6,172 nt of DNA from an uncultured Bryobacterales bacterium (GTDB lineage Bacteria > Acidobacteriota > Terriglobia > Bryobacterales > Bryobacteraceae). The notes beneath the pieces were generated by a model. That model ran no database searches, was not told the origin of the DNA, and saw nothing but the letters and a program-made list of their open reading frames with translations. The stretch spans positions 1-6,172 of the forward strand of contig CALMAV010000537.1 in the NCBI GenBank assembly GCA_937859895.1, written 5' to 3'. Positions 1 through 4,753 of the stretch are shown here, piece by piece (the stretch's first letter is position 1; the number at the start of each line of letters is the position of its first letter). The translations under genes were made by a program, and so were the position numbers.

Positions 1-1
1 C

Positions 2-3000
2 GCCCAAACCGACTCCCTCACCTGCCTCCGCGAGCTCTTCCACTTCTGCTACTGGCTTGCCCGCACCTATGCCGTCACACCTGCCGCCCGACCCGCCCCG
101 CAATCAACTTTCAACCCCGACCAGCTTCCGAAAACCTCGCCTGTTCCGCCGCAAACGGTCGCGCAACTCAAAAAGCAGGCCGATGAAATTGCCGCCCGCG
201 ATGCCGAACTCAAGCTCCGCAACCAGACTATCGCCGATTTCCAAGCCAAGCAGGGAAGCATTGAAGAAGAACTCACCCGCCTCCGCGCCGAAATAGCCCA
301 AGTCAAAGCCCGCAACGCCGCCCAGCCCGACACCCACGACTATTCAGAAGCGGAAACCCGCGATGCCTTCATCGACCTGCTGCTTCGCGAAGCCGGTTGG
401 CTCCTCACCGACGAGCGTGACCGCGAGTTCGAAGTTACCGGCTTTCCTTCGGCCAGCGGCAAAGGCTATATCGACTACGTTCTCTGGGGAGGCGACGGTA
501 AGCCACTGGCGCTAGTTGAAGCAAAGCGCACCAAACGCTCCGTCGAGGATGGCAAGCAGCAAGCCAACCTCTACGCCGACGCATTCGAACGCCAATTCGG
601 CCAGCGCCCGGTTATCTTCCTAAGCAACGGCTACGAACACCAGATCTGGGACGACACCTACTATCCGCCGCGCCCCATTCAGGGCTTCTATAAACGTGAC
701 GAGCTCGAATTGCTCATCCAACGCCGCACTACTCGCGCTCCTCTGGCCACTGCTTCCATCAACGCCAAAATCGTCGAGCGATACTATCAGGCTCGCGCCA
801 TTCGCAAGATCACCGAGCACTTCGAACGCGACCGCCAACGCCGCGCTCTCATCGTCATGGCTACCGGAGCTGGCAAGACCCGCACGGTGATTGCCCTCTG
901 TGATCTGCTGCTGCGGGCTAACTGGGTTAAGCGCGTCCTGTTTCTCGCTGATCGCGTGGCGCTCGTGAACCAGGCCGCCAAAGCCTTTAAGGAACACCTG
1001 CCTTCCGCTGCGCCCGTCAACCTCGTGACCGAACGGCATACCGAAGGCCGCGTCTACGTGTCTACCTATCCCACGATGGTCAACCTCATAGACCAAACCC
1101 GCGATGGCGAACGCCGCTTTGGCCCTGGGCATTTCGACCTGGTCGTCATCGACGAAGCGCACCGTTCCGTCTACCAGAAATACGGCGTCATCTTCGACTA
1201 CTTTGACTCGCTGCTAGTGGGCCTCACTGCCACGCCGCGCGACGAAACTACCCGCGATACATACCGCCTCTTCCATCTTGAGCCTGGCGTCCCCACCGAT
1301 GTCTATGAACTCGAAAACGCTGTAGCCGACGGCTTTCTCGTGCCTGCCAAGTCGGCCTCGGTAACGCTCAAATTTCCTCGCGAAGGCATCGCCTACGACG
1401 ATTTAACGGAGGAGCAGAGGCAGAAGTGGGAAGAGCTCGATTGGAGTGCCGACGAAGAGGCCCCGCCTCCGAACCGCGTCGAAGCTCCCGCTATCAACAA
1501 GTGGTTCTTCAACGCCGATACCGTGGACAAAGGTCTCGAACACCTGATGAAGTACGGCCAGAAAGTCGCCGGTGGCGACCGCCTCGGGAAAACCATCATC
1601 TTCGCCAAGAACGACGCCCATGCTCACTTCATTGCTGAGCGTTTTGACAAGCACTATCCGCACTACGCCGGACACTTTGCCCGCGTGATTACCTATTCGA
1701 CTGACCAGGCGCAAAGCATCATCGACAGCTTTTCAAGTCCGGACAAGACTCCGCACATTGCTGTCTCTGTGGACATGCTCGATACCGGCATTGATGTTCC
1801 GGAAGTTCTAAACCTGGTCTTCTTCAAGCCGGTCTTCTCGAAAACCAAGTTCTGGCAGATGGTCGGCCGCGGTACTCGCCTATCGCCAGGCTTGTTTGGC
1901 CCCGGCCTCGATAAAGAATTCTTCTACATCTTCGATTTCTGCGGCAACCTCGAGTACTTCAACGAGAACCCCGAGAGCACCGAAGGTACAGCTGGCATGT
2001 CTCTGAACAAGCGGCTTTTTACTCTTCGCGTTGAGTGCCTGGAAGAGTTCGACAAGCTGAAATCGCCGGCTGATTATCCGGAGCTCCGCTCTGCTGTAGC
2101 CGAACATCTCCGCGCCGACATCGCTGCCATGACTCTTGAAAATTTCATCGTGCGCCCGCATCGTCGCCTGGTGGAACACTACGCAAAGCCCGAGTCCTGG
2201 ACAACCCTCAACATCGAGGGACGTAGCGAGCTCGTCGAAAAGGTCGCTGGTCTGCCAACCGAAAATGTGGACGCAGATGTTGATGCCAAGATCTTCGACG
2301 GCTATCTGCTCGCTCTTCAACTGGCCGTGCTCCGAGCCGACCCCACCTTCTCTAAACTGCGGAAGAAAGTCGAAGGCATCGCGAGTCTGCTTGCAGAAAA
2401 GGCCAGCATCCCTATGGTGCATTCCCAAATGGCTCTCATCGAGCAACTCCAAACCGGCGACTACTGGCAGAACGTAACGCCACCTATCCTGGAGTATGCC
2501 CGTAAGAGCCTGCGATCACTGGTTAAGTTCATCGACAAACAAGCCCGCAAGCCGGTCTATACCGACTTCGAAGATACCCTGGGGCCCATCGAAAGCGTTG
2601 AGCTTCCCGTCTTCGCCGCCGGAGTCGACTTCAAGAAGTTCAAGGCTAAAGCCCGCTCGTTCCTCAAGGAGCATGAGACAGATCCCGTCGTTCATAAGCT
2701 CCGCACGGCTGAGCCGCTTACCCTCGCTGATCTCACCGGCATCGAACTCATGCTCATCAGCGCCAATATTGGCACTGCCGACGATGTTTCACGCGCGCGC
2801 GAAGCAAGCCACGGCCTCGGGCTTTTCCTTCGCGGGCTCGTCGGCCTTGACCGTGCGGCCGCCAAAGCTGCTTTTCAGGACTTCCTTAGTAGCCGTACGC
2901 CCACAGCAAACCAGATTGAGTTTCTGAACATGATCATTGATCACCTGACTGAGCAGGGCTTTCTCGATCCCGAGCGTCTCTATCACTCGCCCTATGTGGA

Positions 3001-3100
3001 CCTCAGCCCCCAGGGCGTAGACGGCCTGTTTACCGCTGATCAGGTTGACGTAATGTTTGCCACTCTGGCCCAGATCCGCCAGACCGCCTGTCCAACCTGA
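2..3100 (+). CDS. hsdR: Type I restriction enzyme R subunit (HsdR), 5' partial
   Basis: This is the motor and nuclease subunit of a type I restriction-modification complex. It translocates unmodified DNA using ATP and cuts at a distance; it needs HsdM and HsdS, which are not in this window. The frame is open from base 2 to the TGA at 3098-3100 (1032 residues visible), so the true start lies to the left. Window residues ~1-25 resemble the end of a DUF4145-type N-terminal domain (FHFCYWLARTYA), followed by a probable coiled coil (~53-105). The PD-(D/E)xK nuclease shows D158 in GYIDYVL and E173/K175 in ALVEAK. The helicase shows a Q-motif (ERYYQARAI), Walker A MATGAGKT (286-293), DEAH (384-387), TATP (409-412) and motif VI QMVGRGTR (ending at 626). 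About 350 C-terminal residues fit the EcoEI_R_C-type helical region. EcoEI/EcoAI-type HsdR proteins usually run about 1100-1200 residues, so roughly 100 are probably missing. No frameshift or lost catalytic residue is seen. Assignment is very secure; DNA specificity cannot be read here. Confidence 0.96.
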   Translation, partial: AQTDSLTCLRELFHFCYWLARTYAVTPAARPAPQSTFNPDQLPKTSPVPPQTVAQLKKQADEIAARDAELKLRNQTIADFQAKQGSIEEELTRLRAEIAQVKARNAAQPDTHDYSEAETRDAFIDLLLREAGWLLTDERDREFEVTGFPSASGKGYIDYVLWGGDGKPLALVEAKRTKRSVEDGKQQANLYADAFERQFGQRPVIFLSNGYEHQIWDDTYYPPRPIQGFYKRDELELLIQRRTTRAPLATASINAKIVERYYQARAIRKITEHFERDRQRRALIVMATGAGKTRTVIALCDLLLRANWVKRVLFLADRVALVNQAAKAFKEHLPSAAPVNLVTERHTEGRVYVSTYPTMVNLIDQTRDGERRFGPGHFDLVVIDEAHRSVYQKYGVIFDYFDSLLVGLTATPRDETTRDTYRLFHLEPGVPTDVYELENAVADGFLVPAKSASVTLKFPREGIAYDDLTEEQRQKWEELDWSADEEAPPPNRVEAPAINKWFFNADTVDKGLEHLMKYGQKVAGGDRLGKTIIFAKNDAHAHFIAERFDKHYPHYAGHFARVITYSTDQAQSIIDSFSSPDKTPHIAVSVDMLDTGIDVPEVLNLVFFKPVFSKTKFWQMVGRGTRLSPGLFGPGLDKEFFYIFDFCGNLEYFNENPESTEGTAGMSLNKRLFTLRVECLEEFDKLKSPADYPELRSAVAEHLRADIAAMTLENFIVRPHRRLVEHYAKPESWTTLNIEGRSELVEKVAGLPTENVDADVDAKIFDGYLLALQLAVLRADPTFSKLRKKVEGIASLLAEKASIPMVHSQMALIEQLQTGDYWQNVTPPILEYARKSLRSLVKFIDKQARKPVYTDFEDTLGPIESVELPVFAAGVDFKKFKAKARSFLKEHETDPVVHKLRTAEPLTLADLTGIELMLISANIGTADDVSRAREASHGLGLFLRGLVGLDRAAAKAAFQDFLSSRTPTANQIEFLNMIIDHLTEQGFLDPERLYHSPYVDLSPQGVDGLFTADQVDVMFATLAQIRQTACPT

Positions 3101-3123
3101 CCCAGTTCGGTCCAACTATCTCC
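3101..3123. other. Convergent hsdR/hicA-like junction without visible terminator
   Basis: Only 23 bp separate the stop of hsdR (+) from the stop of the HicA-like gene (-). I see no stem-loop with a T-run in either direction, so transcripts from each side may run into the other gene and act as antisense. Confidence 0.5.
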
Positions 3124-3366
3124 TTACTTCAAGCCTTGTAAGAGATCGTCGCGAGTAACGCCTTTATGTTTCGCAACCGCTCGCAAAATCGAACTTATTG
3201 TTCCAAGCCTGAGGGAGTTGTGCGCCGGAATCGAAATTCGCTGGTGCGCTGGGTCAGACGTCTCAAGCACAATGTGACTTTCAGCCTGATGCACTTTCCT
3301 ATACTGCCAATCGCGGCAAAGTACATTTACCAGACCCTGACCTGATAGGTCACGCGGAATCTTCAT
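3124..3366 (-). CDS. hicA: HicA-like toxin (putative mRNA interferase)
   Basis: This 80-residue protein has the HicA (YcfA-type) double-stranded-RNA-binding-like fold signature. It opens with MKIPRDLSGQGLV, has the strand carrying the presumed catalytic histidine (SHIVL, H31), then IPAHNSLRLGT and a C-terminal helix ILRAVAKHKGVTRDDLL. HicA toxins cleave mRNA and stall growth when the antitoxin is lost. Here the residue before SH is Glu (AESHI), where the family usually has Gly (GSH), so activity is not certain. The ATG overlaps the stop of the upstream HicB-like gene as ATGA, and no proper Shine-Dalgarno is seen (only GGTGG one base from the start), so translation is probably coupled. Its 3' end lies 23 bp from the convergent hsdR stop. 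Family assignment is confident; toxicity is inferred. Confidence 0.85.
   Translation of the reverse strand: MKIPRDLSGQGLVNVLCRDWQYRKVHQAESHIVLETSDPAHQRISIPAHNSLRLGTISSILRAVAKHKGVTRDDLLQGLK
3363..3366 (-). other. ATGA stop/start overlap coupling hicB-like to hicA-like
   Basis: Read on the minus strand, these four bases are ATGA. The TGA (3365-3363) ends the HicB-like gene and the ATG (3366-3364) starts the HicA-like gene. With no good separate Shine-Dalgarno for the second gene, this implies translational coupling, so the toxin would be made only when the antitoxin is translated. Confidence 0.85.
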
Positions 3367-3572
3367 GCCACCGACAGCACTTCATCCCTCACCAGGTGCA
3401 AACGCAAGCTTGTCGGCGCTACCGCGTCAAAGTAAAAAGCCGTAACTGCTTCTTTGACGTTAACGCGCAGATTTTCCCAGGAATCTGCTTGGGTAAAGAT
3501 GTTCTCAGTCAGGCACTCAGCAACATAACCACCGTCTGCCTCCTGCGTCACCTCAAAGATCAGTTCGCTCAT
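3363..3572 (-). CDS. hicB: HicB-like antitoxin, small single-domain form
   Basis: This 69-residue protein has the HicB N-terminal pattern: a first strand SELIFEVTQ, a turn EADGGYVAECL, a strand IFTQADSWENL, then a helix VNVKEAVTAFYFD and the tail LRLHLVRDEVLSV. Proteins of this type occur directly before HicA-like genes and, as I recall, are sometimes mis-annotated as a 2-oxoisovalerate dehydrogenase subunit. The predicted role is to bind and neutralise the HicA-like protein encoded downstream. No C-terminal helix-turn-helix or ribbon-helix-helix domain is visible, so autoregulation as in longer HicB proteins is doubtful. I chose ATG 3572 because the conserved fold begins there. However, an in-frame GTG at 3599 (78 residues) has a better Shine-Dalgarno, so the start is unsettled. 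The open frame extends further up to 3692, but those extra residues show no family resemblance. Confidence 0.82.
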   Translation of the reverse strand: MSELIFEVTQEADGGYVAECLTENIFTQADSWENLRVNVKEAVTAFYFDAVAPTSLRLHLVRDEVLSVA

Positions 3573-3607
3573 AGCTCGATAGTACGAAACCCCAGTCACA
3601 ACCAATT

Positions 3608-3612
3608 TCCTT
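3608..3612 (-). promoter_or_regulatory. Possible Shine-Dalgarno for an alternative GTG start of hicB-like
   Basis: The minus strand reads AAGGA here, 8 bases before an in-frame GTG at 3599-3597 that would add nine residues to the HicB-like protein. The preferred ATG at 3572 has only a weak GAG close by. The site therefore bears directly on the start choice. It is short and could be chance. Confidence 0.4.
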
Positions 3613-3631
3613 AATACCCTCAACCACTTAA

Positions 3632-3646
3632 CGCAAAACGCTTGCG
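3632..3646. repeat. Short inverted repeat upstream of hicB-like (possible operator)
   Basis: CGCAA at 3632-3636 is repeated inverted as TTGCG at 3642-3646 around a 5-base centre, in the divergent region between the HicB-like gene and the + strand gene at 3739. The position would suit an operator for either gene. The arms are only 5 bp and the HicB-like protein has no evident DNA-binding domain, so function is speculative. Confidence 0.25.
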
Positions 3647-3672
3647 CAGCACTCGTACACTGAATCCTTACC

Positions 3673-3715
3673 GCCCTGCCCGCCTGGACCAAACCCGGCT
3701 GCAGGGCTTTCTGTT
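3673..3715 (+). terminator. GC-rich hairpin with T-rich tail (terminator- or attenuator-like)
   Basis: GCCCTGC (3673-3679) pairs perfectly with GCAGGGC (3701-3707). CCG 3680-3682 can pair with CGG 3696-3698 across a 2-base bulge, leaving a loop of 13. TTTCTGTT (3708-3715) follows, so it resembles an imperfect rho-independent terminator read rightwards. It ends 23 bases before the ATG at 3739. It could stop transcripts running through from hsdR, or act as a leader structure for the 3739 gene. The broken T-tract makes strong termination uncertain. Confidence 0.45.
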
Positions 3716-3727
3716 ACCAAAATACGA

Positions 3728-3732
3728 AAGGA
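3728..3732 (+). promoter_or_regulatory. Ribosome binding site of the STGPRT-type gene
   Basis: AAGGA, within GAAAGGA, lies six bases before the ATG at 3739. This is near-ideal spacing and fixes the start used for that gene. It lies outside the upstream hairpin, so the hairpin does not obviously mask it. No clear -35/-10 pair was found in 3573-3727. Confidence 0.7.
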
Positions 3733-3738
3733 AAACCC

Positions 3739-4368
3739 ATGTCAACCATCTCCGCCGCACAGCTCGCTGCCAACCGCACCAACGCCCAGGGGTCCACCGG
3801 CCCCCGCACCGCCGAGGGTAAACAAACCGCCAGCCAAAACAGCCGCCAGCACGGACTCACCGGCACCCGCTTCGTCGTCCTCGGCTGGGAAGTGCAGGAA
3901 GACTACGACCAGCTTCTATCCGACCTCCGCGCCGAGCACAAACCCGCGACGCCCACCGAACAACAGCTCGTCGATTCACTCGCCCAGCATCGCTGGCTCA
4001 GCATTCGCGCCGGCACACTCCAGGAGTACTGTTTCAGCGACGACGACCCCACCCGCTGCGCCGAAGTCCGCCTCGCCCTCTATCTCCGCTATCAGACCCA
4101 CCACGAACGCGCGTTCCACAAGTGCTTAGACATGCTCCTCAAGCTTCGCCGTGAAAACCTGCGCGAACACAATGGCTTCGTTTCGCAAACGGTGCGCATC
4201 GCTAACGGTCATCGCAACGATGACCGCCACTTCCTACAACTCGAACTGCTCAAAGTGAAGCTGGAGAAGGCAAAACAGTCGCTAAAAGTCACAGATGAGC
4301 CGCTAACCTCACCGGCTTACCCAGTTACCTCAAGCTGCGTTGCGATTCCGCAATCGGCAAATCATTAA
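3739..4368 (+). CDS. Uncharacterised protein with NRxNA-STGPRTxEGK-HGL signature
   Basis: This is a 209-residue protein of unknown function. Its N-terminus carries ANRTNAQGSTGPRTAEGK (residues 11-28) followed by N34 and HGL (38-40), a conserved signature of a hypothetical family that I recall as frequent, often in several copies per genome, in Acidobacteriota. A second recognisable block is YLRYQTHHERAFHKCLDML with LLKLRRE and then GFVSQ (~residues 117-150), probably amphipathic helices. A charged helix (LLKVKLEKAKQSLK, ~170-183) and a low-complexity tail follow. There is no signal peptide, membrane segment or known catalytic motif. The N-terminal block is rich in Ser/Thr/Gly/Lys/Arg and might bind nucleic acid, but that is a guess. 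It has a good ribosome binding site and is probably monocistronic, divergent from the HicB-like gene. Its last 14 codons lie antisense to the conserved end of the DUF1348 gene. It is very likely a real gene; its function is unknown. Confidence 0.85.
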   Translation: MSTISAAQLAANRTNAQGSTGPRTAEGKQTASQNSRQHGLTGTRFVVLGWEVQEDYDQLLSDLRAEHKPATPTEQQLVDSLAQHRWLSIRAGTLQEYCFSDDDPTRCAEVRLALYLRYQTHHERAFHKCLDMLLKLRRENLREHNGFVSQTVRIANGHRNDDRHFLQLELLKVKLEKAKQSLKVTDEPLTSPAYPVTSSCVAIPQSANH

Positions 4369-4738
4369 TACTTGCCTCCCGGCGCTGCATTAAGCCACTT
4401 GGAGCGAACTCCCACAGCTCATTGCCACAACTGCGAAACCACTGGCCGTTCGCATTGTGCCACTCGTAGTGAAATTTCACGGCCATACGATTGCCCCGAA
4501 AGCCCCACAGCTCTTTCTTCAGCTTGTAGTCCAGCTCTTCACTCCACTTGCGCCGTAAAAATTCGATAATCGCCGCACGACCCGTAAAGAACTCGTTCCG
4601 ATTCCGCCACCAGCTGTCTTCGGTATACGCAGCCGCCACCTTCTCCGGATCCCGCGTATTCCACAAGTCTTCAGCCAACTGCACTTTGCGCGCAGCCGCC
4701 TCCGCATCTTCAAACGGCGGCAGAATCAGCTCAGGCAT
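4325..4738 (-). CDS. DUF1348 family protein (NTF2-like fold)
   Basis: This 137-residue protein matches the DUF1348 family of SnoaL/NTF2-like cone-shaped alpha+beta proteins. Recognisable blocks are KVQLAEDLWNTRDPEKVA (18-35), WRNR (44-47), FTGRAAIIEFLRRKW (51-65), ELDYKLKKELW (69-79), FHYEW (89-93), WFRSCGNELWEF (100-111) and SINDLPIA (123-130). Length fits the family, so it looks complete. It is probably a cytosolic ligand-binding protein or small enzyme; no member reaction is known to me, and the many Trp/Tyr/Arg residues suggest a pocket. It starts 15 bp after the GH2 stop with a strong ribosome binding site, so the two are probably co-transcribed. Its 3' end, including SINDLPI, overlaps the convergent gene by 44 bp. 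Confidence 0.92.
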   Translation of the reverse strand: MPELILPPFEDAEAAARKVQLAEDLWNTRDPEKVAAAYTEDSWWRNRNEFFTGRAAIIEFLRRKWSEELDYKLKKELWGFRGNRMAVKFHYEWHNANGQWFRSCGNELWEFAPSGLMQRREASINDLPIAESQRSLR

Positions 4739-4743
4739 CGTGC

Positions 4744-4751
4744 TCCCTCCC
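4744..4751 (-). promoter_or_regulatory. Strong ribosome binding site of the DUF1348 gene
   Basis: The minus strand reads GGGAGGGA, with a GGAGG core about seven bases before the ATG at 4738, inside the 15-bp gap after the GH2 stop. It supports independent, efficient translation of the second gene and confirms its start. Confidence 0.75.
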
Positions 4752-4753
4752 GG

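Noticed and set aside
710..712. TTG at 710 as the start of the restriction subunit gene
   Set aside because: The same frame is open back to base 2 and encodes the DUF4145-like end, coiled coil and PD-(D/E)xK nuclease; the TTG is internal.
620..1162. 180-residue minus-strand open frame inside hsdR
   Set aside because: It lies antisense to the nuclease-helicase region, shows no family motifs, and is the kind of shadow frame expected in GC-rich coding DNA.
1880..2452. 190-residue minus-strand open frame inside hsdR
   Set aside because: Antisense shadow of the intact, conserved C-terminal part of hsdR with no recognisable domain.
3090..3116. GTCCAAC repeated 20 bp apart around the hsdR stop
   Set aside because: Only 7 bp, two copies, no flanking structure; consistent with chance.
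3396..3614. 72-residue + strand open frame across the HicB-like gene
   Set aside because: Antisense to a gene with clear family features; no ribosome binding site or homology seen.
3573..3692. 40-residue N-terminal extension of the HicB-like protein to an ATG at 3692
   Set aside because: The extension does not resemble the family and would run through the intergenic inverted repeat and part of the hairpin; the fold begins at the 3572 ATG. Only the nine-residue GTG extension is kept as an alternative.
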